Source: Thermatribacter sp048814795
GTDB taxonomy: Bacteria; Atribacterota; Atribacteria; Atribacterales; Thermatribacteraceae
Length of the DNA stretch: 64,000 bases
Assembly: GCA_048814795.1 (NCBI GenBank)
Contig: CP184673.1
Location: 1,984,001 to 2,048,000, forward strand
Direction of reading: 5' to 3'
In this document: piece by piece, positions 1 through 7,225 of the stretch
Numbering within the stretch: the stretch's first letter is position 1
Layout: each line of letters starts with the position of its first letter
Notes under the pieces: generated by a model
Told to the model about the DNA's origin: nothing
The model's input: the letters and a program-made list of their open reading frames with translations, nothing else
Database searches by the model: none
Made by a program: the position numbers and the translations under genes

Positions 1-1297
1 GTTCTCCAACCACAAAAATCTCGGGAAAATCCAACAGCAAATCATAGTTAGCATGGATACTACCAGTAATAGTATTTTCAATTGGTACTACGCCATGGGT
101 AGCTTCGCCACTGGCAACTCTTTCAAAAACTTCCCGAAAAGTATGACAGGAAATAAACTGAGAATCACTTGGAAAAGCTTTTTGTGCTATCTGAGAACTA
201 AAAGAACCTTTTTCTCCCAAAAAAGCCACTTTAAACTGTGAAAAAGGCTCAGCAATAAAACCAGAAGAGAAAGAAGAACTCTGCTTTTCTTTACTGAGTT
301 CCTTACCAACTATCACACTGATTACCTGAAGGTTGTTAACCAGCCTTCTGAACTGCTCAGGATACAGACTTTGGGGACCGTCAGAAAGGGCCTGTTCTGG
401 AGCATGGTGAACTTCCACCATAACTCCATCAGCCCCACAGGAAACACCTGCAAGAGCCATAGGAATAACCTTCTCCCTCAACCCGGTACCATGGCTGGGA
501 TCAACAAATACTGGCAAATGGCTTAAGTCTTTTACTACTGGTATAGCGTTCAAATCAAGAGTATTGCGAGTAAAGCGCTCTATGGTCCGGATTCCCCGCT
601 CACAGAGTATCACCTGAAAGTTGCCTAAGCTCAAAATATACTCTGCAGCCAGAAGCCAATCTTCAATGGTTGCTGAAAGGCCGCGTTTGAGTAAAATCGG
701 CTTGCCCAGCGTAGCAGCTCTTTTAAGCAATTCAAAATTTTGCATATTGCGGGCACCAATCTGGATGATGTCAGCATACTGGGCAACCAGAAGAGCATTC
801 TCTGGGCTGGTCGCTTCAGTAACCACGGGGATGGAAAACTTTTCCCGGGCTCTGGCAAGAATTTCCAGACCCCGCTCTCCTAACCCCTGAAAACTATAAG
901 GAGAAGTCCGGGGTTTGAAAGCCCCTCCCCTCAGAATATGAGCCCCCATAGATTTTACTGCCTCAGCAATTCTGAAAAGTTGTTCTTCAGATTCCACAGC
1001 ACACGGCCCCGCAATAATGGTAAGGGTGTCCCGCCCAATCTCCACATCACCCACTGTAATTACTGTACCTCCAGGATTAAAAGAGCGATGGGCAAGCTGA
1101 AAGGGAGTGTTGGGCTTGAGAACCCTGGAAACCTTTCCGTAATTCTCAAGGGTCTGCACATCAATCTCGCGTTCTGAAACCATTATGCTGCCCTGAAGAT
1201 TATCCACCCAGTGAACCAGTATCCCCCGTTTTTCAAGCTCAAGAAGTATCGCTTGTTTCCTGGTTTCATCGAGAATGCCTTCAAAAACAACGATCAA
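1..1297 (-). CDS. aroF: DAHP synthase-prephenate dehydratase fusion (3' end outside window)
   Basis: A two-domain enzyme of aromatic amino acid synthesis that runs off the left edge. Residues about 1-70 resemble the small regulatory domain of Thermotoga-type DAHP synthases. About 75-335 form the class I DAHP synthase barrel (IAGPCAVES, KPRTSPYSFQG, ILLKRG, CERGIRT, DPSHGTG), which joins phosphoenolpyruvate and erythrose 4-phosphate. After a linker of some 30 residues a prephenate dehydratase domain starts (VAFLGEKGSFS, then VPIENT followed by GSI). I chose the TTG at 1297 because AAGGAGG lies about 10 bases upstream; an in-frame ATG lies at 1183. No chorismate mutase domain is visible between the two parts. 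It is divergent from mgtE. Confidence 0.9.
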   Translation of the reverse strand, partial: MIVVFEGILDETRKQAILLELEKRGILVHWVDNLQGSIMVSEREIDVQTLENYGKVSRVLKPNTPFQLAHRSFNPGGTVITVGDVEIGRDTLTIIAGPCAVESEEQLFRIAEAVKSMGAHILRGGAFKPRTSPYSFQGLGERGLEILARAREKFSIPVVTEATSPENALLVAQYADIIQIGARNMQNFELLKRAATLGKPILLKRGLSATIEDWLLAAEYILSLGNFQVILCERGIRTIERFTRNTLDLNAIPVVKDLSHLPVFVDPSHGTGLREKVIPMALAGVSCGADGVMVEVHHAPEQALSDGPQSLYPEQFRRLVNNLQVISVIVGKELSKEKQSSSFSSGFIAEPFSQFKVAFLGEKGSFSSQIAQKAFPSDSQFISCHTFREVFERVASGEATHGVVPIENTITGSIHANYDLLLDFPEIFVVGE

Positions 1298-1340
1298 GAT
1301 TTTGTATCCTCCTTCTATTCTGCTCTCTTTAGAAGGTTAT

Positions 1341-1369
1341 TTTACAACAAAAACTTTATGTTATACTAT
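1341..1369 (+). promoter_or_regulatory. Candidate sigma-70 promoter of mgtE
   Basis: TTTACA (1341-1346) and TACTAT (1364-1369) are 17 bases apart; TATACT at 1362 is an alternative -10 with 15-base spacing. The expected start near 1375 would leave a leader of about 23 bases, too short for a magnesium riboswitch. Confidence 0.5.
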
Positions 1370-1397
1370 ACTCTGTATCTTTCTGGGGAGGCAAAAC

Positions 1398-2762
1398 ATG
1401 GAAAAACAGCTCACACAAGAAACCAGAATAAACAAAGATTATATAGAAGAGCTGCTTGAAAAAAATGCACTGAACGAACTGAAGAATGCAATCAATGCTC
1501 TCCATCCTGCAGACATTGCTGAATTGATGTCCTTCTTGGACAGCCAGAAACAGGTTGTCCTGTTCAGGTTGCTGCGTAAAGACCTGGCCATAGAAGTTTT
1601 TGAGCAATTGGATTTTGAACAACAGGAAAACCTCCTCAAGAGCTTCACCGATGAACGAGTGGCTGAAATTCTCAATCAAATGTCTCCGGACGACCGCATG
1701 GAACTTTTTGACGAACTACCTGCCAAAATCGTCAAAAAGTTTTTGGGCCTTCTGAACCCGGAACAGCGCAACATCGTGGCCACCATGCTGGGTTACCCCG
1801 AAAACAGTGCTGGCCGCATCATGAATCCTCACATGGTGGACCTCAAAGAATACTACACGGTGGAGCAATCTCTGGAAAGAGTGCGCCAGTTATCGCCTCC
1901 CGAAGAACTGGCCTACATTGCCTACGTTATTGACGCCGAGCGCCACCTTATAGGAAGGGTTACTCTGAGAGAGCTGGTACTTGCCAGGCCTGAAACAGTT
2001 ATCAGAGATATTATGAAAAAAGACATAGTCTACGTCTTTACTCATGACGACCAGGAAAAAGCTGCTCAAATAATTCAAAAGTACGATCTTCTGGCAGTAC
2101 CAGTGGTAGATTCGGAAAAACGCCTGGTGGGTGTAATAACCGTTGACGATGCTATAGACATCATAGAAGAAGAGGCTACCGAAGATATTCATCGCCTGGC
2201 AGCAATCAGAACAACCGAAGACGAATATTTACACGCTCCTCTCTGGAAGAGAGTCAAAAACCGCTTTATCTGGCTTGCTGTGCTGTTAATCGGGGGCACC
2301 ATGACCAGTTTCGTAATGCAGGGATTCTCGGAAGTAATACAGGCTATCGTTGCTCTCTCTTTCTTTGTGCCCATGCTCATCGATACTGGAGGTAACGTAG
2401 GCAGTCAATCCACCACGGTAATGGTGCGGGGCATGGCAGTTGGTGAAATCGAAAAACGCAACCTGTGGAAAATCGTTCTTTCTGAAACATTGATAGGTGG
2501 GATACTGGGCATTCTGCTAAGCTTTATAGCTATGCTCCGGGTCATATTTCTTAAAGAAAGCCTGACAATAGGAATCGTAGTAAGTACGGCTGTGTTCAGT
2601 ATCGTTTTTGTGTCCAACCTGGTAGGCATCTTTCTCCCTGTATTCTTTAAAAAACTCAAAATGGACCCTGCAATATCTGCCACTCCAGTTATCACCACCC
2701 TGGTCGACGTTATTGGAGTTTTTATTTACTTTAAGATTGCCCAGGCTTTTCTACATTTCTGA
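1398..2762 (+). CDS. mgtE: Magnesium transporter MgtE
   Basis: A 454-residue inner-membrane Mg2+ channel. The N-terminal helical MgtE_N domain covers about residues 15-135 (LHPADIAELM, LPAKIVKKFLGLL). Two CBS domains follow to about 260, ending at VDDAIDIIEEEATEDIHRL. The C-terminal membrane domain has five predicted helices and includes FFVPMLIDTGGNVGSQSTT, the region that forms the ion pore in this family. Length and domain order are normal. The reading frame stays open upstream, but the ATG at 1398 fits the family start and follows GGGGAGG at a good distance. It ends 12 bases inside the 3' end of the opposing gene. Confidence 0.96.
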   Translation: MEKQLTQETRINKDYIEELLEKNALNELKNAINALHPADIAELMSFLDSQKQVVLFRLLRKDLAIEVFEQLDFEQQENLLKSFTDERVAEILNQMSPDDRMELFDELPAKIVKKFLGLLNPEQRNIVATMLGYPENSAGRIMNPHMVDLKEYYTVEQSLERVRQLSPPEELAYIAYVIDAERHLIGRVTLRELVLARPETVIRDIMKKDIVYVFTHDDQEKAAQIIQKYDLLAVPVVDSEKRLVGVITVDDAIDIIEEEATEDIHRLAAIRTTEDEYLHAPLWKRVKNRFIWLAVLLIGGTMTSFVMQGFSEVIQAIVALSFFVPMLIDTGGNVGSQSTTVMVRGMAVGEIEKRNLWKIVLSETLIGGILGILLSFIAMLRVIFLKESLTIGIVVSTAVFSIVFVSNLVGIFLPVFFKKLKMDPAISATPVITTLVDVIGVFIYFKIAQAFLHF

Positions 2763-3323
2763 ACTGACGGAATTAAAAAAGCTCCGGGCTGCACTATCCA
2801 CTTTTTCCAAGCAATGTTTACAGGAAGCAACACTTCCCTTTTTATCGAAGCCTCTAAAGAAAAGTTCGCCATCCAGAGCACAACCAAAAGCATCAAAAAA
2901 GTACTTTATGTTGAGCTTCACCCCATCGAAAAGTCGTTCACCCCGAGTTGCTCCAACAGCCATTAAAAAACCCTTTTTGGGCGAAAACTGTTCTCCGAGA
3001 AGATATCTGCGCGCCCACAAAACCTGACTCCTATCAACCAGTGTTTTAAAGGAAGCAGGTATTCCATAGAAGAAGACGGGAGTGCTGACCACCACTACTT
3101 GAGTCCGGGCGAGCAGGTCAATCACTTCCTGCATTTCATCTTTCAGTACACAACGACCCACGTCTTCGCAAAAACGACATCCCCTGCAAAACCGAATATT
3201 AAGTTCTGAGGGAATCAACAATTTCAGTTGCACTCCCTCTGGAGCAAAGCTCAAAAATCTTTGAAGTAATATTTCACTATTTCCACCTCTCCGGGGACTA
3301 CCCAGTATAGCTACAATTTGCAA
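2751..3323 (-). CDS. Flavodoxin-family NAD(P)H-dependent FMN reductase-like protein
   Basis: A 190-residue cytoplasmic flavoprotein of the NADPH-dependent FMN reductase family. The N-terminal FMN phosphate loop is seen as ILGSPRRGGNS (residues 6-16). A cysteine cluster CRGCRFCEDVGRC lies at about 49-61, followed by DEMQEVIDLL and TPVFFYGIPASFKTLVDR, both typical of the iron-sulfur flavoprotein branch. The start is a TTG about 10 bases after AGAGGAG. It converges on mgtE and overlaps its last codons. The electron donor and substrate cannot be told from sequence; in related proteins the cysteines may bind a cluster or serve redox roles. Confidence 0.85.
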   Translation of the reverse strand: MQIVAILGSPRRGGNSEILLQRFLSFAPEGVQLKLLIPSELNIRFCRGCRFCEDVGRCVLKDEMQEVIDLLARTQVVVVSTPVFFYGIPASFKTLVDRSQVLWARRYLLGEQFSPKKGFLMAVGATRGERLFDGVKLNIKYFFDAFGCALDGELFFRGFDKKGSVASCKHCLEKVDSAARSFFNSVSSEM

Positions 3324-3403
3324 AGAACATCATCTCCTCTTAGAATTTAACCAGGAAATTTCTGTCTTATTCGCAAACTCTTATCATTAAAGGAGGAATC
3401 AGC

Positions 3404-4084
3404 TTGCCGCACTGTGCATTCGCTTCCTTCAGTGGTGGAAAGGACTGTCACCTGAGTATTTTCCTGGCCAAAAAGGCCGGGTTTAATGTGGAATACCTCC
3501 TGAATATGACTCATCCCAAAGGTGAAATTTCTCGCTCTCACCATCTCCACTCTTCGGTGATTCAAAAACAGGCGGAAAAAATGAACTTGCAACTGATACA
3601 ACGGGGAACTTCCTGGAAAAACTATGAAGAGAACTATCGTCAGGTATTAAGAGAGTTGCGCCAGAGGGGAGTAACACACGGTGTGTTCGGCGATATAGAC
3701 CTTGAAGAGCACCGGGAATGGGTGGAAAGAGTCTGTCACAGTGAAGGCTTAGAACCCTTTCTCCCTCTCTGGAAAAAAGACCACCAGGAGGTTGCCAGAA
3801 TGATAGTCAAAGAGGGTTTCAAGGCCTACATAATAGTGGTAAACGACGATTTCTTGTCTCCAGAGTTTTTGGGAAAGTCTTACACTATCGAAACCATAGA
3901 AGAGCTCAGCAAAAGAGGAATTGATCCTTGTGCCGAAGGTGGAGAGTTTCATACCTTAGTAGTTGATGGACCCCTTTACCAGGAACCTCTTCAGGTTGAA
4001 TTCGGGAAAGTTAGAAAAGAAGGTAAATACCACTTTCTGGAGGTGAAGCTGACAAATTCAACAGCTAAAGAGAACATATACTAA
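3404..4084 (+). CDS. DUF71 / diphthine-ammonia ligase-like ATP pyrophosphatase
   Basis: A 226-residue protein of the adenine nucleotide alpha-hydrolase (PP-loop) superfamily. The PP-loop is SFSGGKDCHLS near the N-terminus, and the conserved C-terminal EGGEFHTLVVDGP is diagnostic for the DUF71 family. Eukaryotic and archaeal members amidate diphthine on elongation factor 2. Bacteria lack diphthamide, so the substrate here is unknown, with cobalamin- or tRNA-related roles having been proposed. The start is a TTG that AAAGGAGG precedes by about 8 bases. Its stop codon falls inside a 46-base perfect palindrome. The gene stands alone between convergent neighbours. Confidence 0.88.
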   Translation: MPHCAFASFSGGKDCHLSIFLAKKAGFNVEYLLNMTHPKGEISRSHHLHSSVIQKQAEKMNLQLIQRGTSWKNYEENYRQVLRELRQRGVTHGVFGDIDLEEHREWVERVCHSEGLEPFLPLWKKDHQEVARMIVKEGFKAYIIVVNDDFLSPEFLGKSYTIETIEELSKRGIDPCAEGGEFHTLVVDGPLYQEPLQVEFGKVRKEGKYHFLEVKLTNSTAKENIY

Positions 4085-4123
4085 TTACTGATGCAGGGTT
4101 AACCCTGCATCAGTAATTAGTAT
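4078..4123. repeat. 46-base perfect palindrome at the end of the DUF71 gene
   Basis: A perfect inverted repeat centred on TTAA at 4099-4102, with arms of about 21 bases (tactaattactgatgcaggg). It contains the stop codon of the gene at 3404-4084. There is no T-run on either side, so it is not a textbook terminator; it may act as a bidirectional terminator, an mRNA 3' end protector or a protein-binding site. Confidence 0.8.
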
Positions 4124-4143
4124 GCCTAAAAGCGGGAGTGTGT

Positions 4144-4314
4144 TCAGGTAGCCTGTTTTTTACCCATGCTTGCCCAGATACCCAGTATTCCCAGAATAAT
4201 TTTCAAAAGAGCGTGCCAGGCAGGTTCAGTACCCAGATTAATGCCGGGGATAACCCCCAGAATCCCCATTATCAAAAGCAGCCAGCTGTAAACCATTAGC
4301 AAAACCTTTACCAT
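4144..4314 (-). CDS. Small two-helix membrane protein (56 aa)
   Basis: A 56-residue frame starting MVKVLLMVYSWLLLIMGILG, with a run of G residues (AAAAAGGGGGGGAA) about 5 bases before the ATG as a ribosome site. Two hydrophobic stretches, about residues 4-24 and 36-50, are separated by a short loop GINLGTEPAWHA and followed by a basic tail GKKQAT. The regular spacing of small and bulky hydrophobic residues looks like a real membrane protein. It resembles short DUF378-like or SPW-repeat membrane proteins only in general form; I do not recognise a function. It lies between the palindrome and the YjbQ promoter, on the opposite strand to both neighbours. Confidence 0.6.
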   Translation of the reverse strand: MVKVLLMVYSWLLLIMGILGVIPGINLGTEPAWHALLKIILGILGIWASMGKKQAT

Positions 4315-4396
4315 TCAAATTCCCCCCCTTTTTAACTAAAAGTACTATATTCAAAAACAACTGTCAACTCGATTTATTCCGCCCTTTGAACAGTTT

Positions 4397-4425
4397 TTGA
4401 CCCAAAACCTAACCAGTTCTGATAT
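4397..4425 (+). promoter_or_regulatory. Candidate promoter of the YjbQ-family gene
   Basis: TTGACC (4397-4402) and TGATAT (4420-4425) are 17 bases apart, with TATACT overlapping at 4423. The predicted start is about 20 bases before the ATG at 4453. Confidence 0.45.
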
Positions 4426-4452
4426 ACTTTTTCCAAAAATGGGGGATGAGTT

Positions 4453-4869
4453 ATGAAAAGCTATCGAAAAGAACTGTGGTTCTGCACCCGGAAAAGAAGA
4501 GAGTTCATCAATATTACCCCCTTGCTTGAAGAGTGCCTGCGCGAAAGCGGCATTCAAGAAGGACTTTTGCTCTGTAATGCCATGCACATAACGGCCAGTG
4601 TTTTCATAAACGATGACGAAGAAGGGCTTCACGAAGATTTTGAACGCTGGCTTGAAAAGTTAGCCCCAGAAAAGCCCTATCATCAATATCGACATAACGT
4701 TGGTGAAAACAACGCAGATGCACACCTTAAAAGAACTATAATGGGCAGAGAGGTGGTTATAGCCGTAACTGAAGGCAGGTTAGACCTTGGTCCCTGGGAA
4801 CAGGTTTTTTATGGGGAATTTGATGGTATGCGCAAGAAAAGGGTGCTGGTGAAAATCATCGGGGAATGA
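4453..4869 (+). CDS. YjbQ / UPF0047 family protein
   Basis: A 138-residue single-domain protein of the YjbQ (UPF0047) family, with the family's usual length. Conserved stretches are FINITPLLEECLRESGIQEG, LLCNAMHITASVFINDDE, NADAHLKRTIMG and the C-terminal EVVIAVTEGRLDLGPWEQVFYGEFDG. The conserved histidines and acidic residues suggest a metal or phosphate site. Some members have weak thiamine phosphate synthase activity in E. coli assays and are annotated that way, but the true substrate is unsettled. GGGGATGAGTT before the ATG gives a modest ribosome site. It appears monocistronic. Confidence 0.9.
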   Translation: MKSYRKELWFCTRKRREFINITPLLEECLRESGIQEGLLLCNAMHITASVFINDDEEGLHEDFERWLEKLAPEKPYHQYRHNVGENNADAHLKRTIMGREVVIAVTEGRLDLGPWEQVFYGEFDGMRKKRVLVKIIGE

Positions 4870-4969
4870 AGTTATGGTATAATAGGGCTCAATTCCCGCA
4901 AAAGGTTTCAATTAGAAAGCCTTGAGGTGAGCTTCCCCAAAAATTTATAAATTTTTTTTGAAACTACCC

Positions 4970-4997
4970 TTGACAATTTCAGAATTCCAAATATAAT
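4970..4997 (+). promoter_or_regulatory. Consensus sigma-70 promoter with no coding gene downstream
   Basis: Exact TTGACA (4970-4975) and exact TATAAT (4992-4997) with 16-base spacing. No open frame follows before the terminator hairpin at 5047, so it most likely drives the small RNA annotated next. Confidence 0.8.
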
Positions 4998-5003
4998 GCT
5001 TAA

Positions 5004-5099
5004 TGCTCAGTTAGGAAAAATTTAAATAGCGAAAATCCCCTCCTTGCACCTATGGGAGGGTTGCCCACCCCACAGGGCAACCCTCCCATAGGTGTTTTT
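5004..5099 (+). ncRNA. Candidate small RNA of about 96 nt
   Basis: It is defined by the consensus promoter at 4970-4997 and a 20-bp perfect terminator stem at 5047-5094 with a T-run. The only ATG frame (5002, MLS then stop) is trivial. The 5' part is A-rich and unpaired (TTAGGAAAAATTTAAATAGCG). It is followed by CCCCTCCTTG, which is complementary to AAGGAGGGG-type ribosome sites and could base-pair with mRNA leaders. I do not recognise a known RNA family; 6S and tmRNA are excluded by size. Its convergent neighbour is the hydrolase gene ending at 5112. Confidence 0.55.
5047..5099 (+). terminator. Rho-independent terminator of the candidate small RNA
   Basis: A 20-bp perfect stem (arms 5047-5066 and 5075-5094, CACCTATGGGAGGGTTGCCC) with an 8-base loop, followed by TTTTT and a second T8 run at 5106-5113. 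It could also stop leftward transcription from the hydrolase gene. Confidence 0.85.
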
Positions 5100-5111
5100 A
5101 TAGGCTTTTTT

Positions 5112-5912
5112 TTAAAGCTTATAGCGAAGCAACTCCCTCATTCTCTCAAGAATCACCTGCGATACTCCAAAGTTTCGTTCAAAAAGTAAACCATGACCGG
5201 TCGGAAACCAGCAAATTTCCTTAAACGTAGTAGCAGATTCAAACAACTCCAGTGCACAAAGAGACGGCACAATGTCATCTTTGCTCGCATTATACATAAA
5301 AAGAGGCATATGCCAGCTTGCAGAGCGTACGTAATAAAGGGGGTCCAGGTATTCCCAACCCTGAAGCGCTTTATGAATAGTTACTTTCTGCTTTGCAAGA
5401 TGATAACGCAGTTCAACAAGGGAATCCAGCATGCTATCTTGGAGAAGCATATGCAGATCTCCTCCGCCAACCACCAGGAAAACTCCCCTAAACCGTTGAT
5501 ACTTACCAGCTACCAGAGTACCTATAATACTACCCAGACTGACTCCCCACAGGAAAATCTGGCCTTTTTGTACTTGAGGATGATTTTCCAGATAGGCAAG
5601 GACGTTCAGACTATCCTGTATGGTTCTTTCAAAAGCCAACCGATCATCACAAAGATCGGTAGAAAAAATGTCTTTCCCTTTCTGTGCTCTTTCGCCGTGA
5701 TACTCCATATCAATTGCCAGAGCTAAAAAACCTGCCTTACCAATTTCGTTGGCCAGCAACCTGAGATTATCTTTGCTTCCTCGATAATAGTGAAGAAACA
5801 AAATAGCTGGATAAGGAGGTGGAGTAGCAGGTCTTAAAAGCAAAGCTGGTACTTCAGCGATTTTCAAGTGGTAAAGCTTGTAATTTTTGGTTTCTCGCAA
5901 AAGTATGGTCAA
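5112..5912 (-). CDS. Alpha/beta hydrolase (dienelactone hydrolase/prolyl peptidase-like)
   Basis: A 266-residue cytoplasmic hydrolase. The oxyanion region is LFLHYYRGSKDN (about 38-49), the nucleophile elbow is GVSLGS (about 123-128, Ser125), the acid is probably D in NASKDDIVPS, and the histidine is in FPTGHGLL near residue 243. The order Ser-Asp-His and the spacing fit a catalytic triad. No signal peptide is present. The start is a TTG about 12 bases after GGGAGG. It resembles family S9/DLH esterases; the substrate is unknown. It is divergent from the sugar transporter that begins at 6175, with an AT-rich 260-base region between. Confidence 0.85.
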   Translation of the reverse strand: MTILLRETKNYKLYHLKIAEVPALLLRPATPPPYPAILFLHYYRGSKDNLRLLANEIGKAGFLALAIDMEYHGERAQKGKDIFSTDLCDDRLAFERTIQDSLNVLAYLENHPQVQKGQIFLWGVSLGSIIGTLVAGKYQRFRGVFLVVGGGDLHMLLQDSMLDSLVELRYHLAKQKVTIHKALQGWEYLDPLYYVRSASWHMPLFMYNASKDDIVPSLCALELFESATTFKEICWFPTGHGLLFERNFGVSQVILERMRELLRYKL

Positions 5913-5958
5913 AAGTGTTTTCGGCCTCCCTTCTACTTTGACTGAAAGAATTAAAAGT

Positions 5959-6027
5959 AAAAAGTACTTTTTTCTTTTTCAAAAAGATTTAAAAAAATTT
6001 AAAAATTAGGATTTATAACTATATAAT
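5959..6027 (+). promoter_or_regulatory. Divergent regulatory region before the first sugar transporter
   Basis: The 262 bases between the hydrolase and the binding-protein gene are very AT-rich. They contain a 14-base palindrome (AAAAAGTACTTTTT, 5959-5972), a good -10 box TATAAT (6022-6027) without a clear -35, and a strong Shine-Dalgarno-like AAAGGAGG near 6074 with no open frame after it. The transporter leader would be about 140 bases long. Confidence 0.35.
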
Positions 6028-6174
6028 AATCACAGTAACGCACTCCATGTGTCAATGCTGTAAACTTACATCGTAAAGGAGGTGAAAGTTTTTAGCTGGT
6101 AAGGTTTCTAAGTAACACTAAGATCTTTTTCAAAAGCTTTCTGTAACAAAATCAAAAAGGAGGTAAGAAAAGGG

Positions 6175-7137
6175 ATGAAGAAGTCTGCACTTTTTGTGAT
6201 TACGGTTGCTTTGTTAACCATCTTCTTGGCAAGCGGAGTTTCTTATGCAGCAAAATATCGTTTCACTTTTATATCCCACGCTGGAGAAGAAAATCCTTTC
6301 TGGGCTGCTGTTTACAGGGGTGCAAGTGATGCAGCAAAATTACTCGATGTAGATTTCGTGTTTCTGAGACCTAAAACTGAGGGAGATCTGGCTACCCAGC
6401 TCAGCCAGTTTAAGGCTGCATTGGCCGAAAAGCCAGATGGCATAATCACCACCATACCCCACCCAACAATGTTCGATGAAGTAATTCAAGAGGCCATAGA
6501 CATGGGTATACCAGTAGTCTGCTCCAACACCGATGACCCCGAAGGAGCCAAAGGAAATGCAAGACTATCTTACATTGGCCAGGACCTGGTGCAGGCAGGA
6601 TATTTCCTGGCTCAGAAAGTAACCGAGGACTTACCCAAAGATCAGAAATTCCACTTTCTCATCAGCGTGGGCGGACCAGGCCTGGTATGGGCAGAGCAAA
6701 GAGCTAAAGGTATCACCCAGTATCTTGACGAAGTTGGTTATAGCTATGAACGCCTTGATACCACCATGCAAATGGATGTTGCCCAATCCAGAATCCAGGC
6801 CTACTTGCAGTCCCATCCCGAAACCAAGGGAGTCATATGCGTAGAATACAACCACGCCCCCGCTGCCAAAGCTGCTCGCAATTTAGGCTATAAACCTGGC
6901 GAGTTGCTGATTGGTGGTTTTGACCTGGTACCTGAAGTGCTTGAGGAAATTAAATCAGGATATATTAAACTGACCATTGACCAGCAACCCTATCTTCAGG
7001 GCTATCTACCCGTAGTCCAGCTTTACCTCATGAAAGAATTTGCTCTCAGTGCCTGGGACGTCAATACTGGAAATGCGGTAGTCGACGCTTCCAATGTAGA
7101 CAGGGTGATTGAGCTGTCCAAAAAAAGAGTGCGTTAG
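6175..7137 (+). CDS. Sugar ABC transporter substrate-binding protein (ribose/inositol type)
   Basis: A 320-residue exported protein of the Peripla_BP_4 family. A signal peptide covers residues 1-26 (MKKSALFVITVALLTIFLAS) and lacks a lipobox cysteine. The mature part follows the type I binding-protein pattern: FTFISHAGEENPFWAAVYRG, ALAEKPDGIITTIPHP, GIPVVCSNTDD, YIGQDLVQAG and a hinge near LTIDQQPYLQGYLPV. AAAAGGAGG precedes the ATG. It is the first gene of a binding protein-permease-ATPase operon, with a G/C-rich hairpin between it and the permease. The sugar is not identifiable; it is a clear paralogue of the binding protein at 22512-23489. Confidence 0.92.
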   Translation: MKKSALFVITVALLTIFLASGVSYAAKYRFTFISHAGEENPFWAAVYRGASDAAKLLDVDFVFLRPKTEGDLATQLSQFKAALAEKPDGIITTIPHPTMFDEVIQEAIDMGIPVVCSNTDDPEGAKGNARLSYIGQDLVQAGYFLAQKVTEDLPKDQKFHFLISVGGPGLVWAEQRAKGITQYLDEVGYSYERLDTTMQMDVAQSRIQAYLQSHPETKGVICVEYNHAPAAKAARNLGYKPGELLIGGFDLVPEVLEEIKSGYIKLTIDQQPYLQGYLPVVQLYLMKEFALSAWDVNTGNAVVDASNVDRVIELSKKRVR

Positions 7138-7150
7138 AAAGTAACCTATG

Positions 7151-7181
7151 TTGGGGGAGAGGTAGACCCCCCCTCCCCCAA
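7151..7181 (+). other. Stem-loop between binding-protein and permease genes
   Basis: TTGGGGGAG (7151-7159) pairs with CTCCCCCAA (7173-7181), with extra C residues in the loop that allow other pairings. No T-run follows. It sits 14 bases after the binding-protein stop, where such hairpins commonly stabilise the upstream mRNA segment or attenuate the downstream genes. Confidence 0.65.
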
Positions 7182-7225
7182 ATACAATATCTTCCAAGCA
7201 ACAAATAAAAAGGAGCGTCTGCAAA

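Noticed and set aside
1275..1397. N-terminal extension of MgtE
   Set aside because: The extra 41 residues run through the promoter and do not look like MgtE; the ATG at 1398 has the ribosome site.
1300..1400. Magnesium riboswitch (M-box) before mgtE
   Set aside because: The predicted transcript leader is only about 23 bases, so there is no room for an aptamer.
6070..6090. Leader peptide after the AAAGGAGG near 6074
   Set aside because: No start codon at a workable distance opens a frame longer than a few codons.
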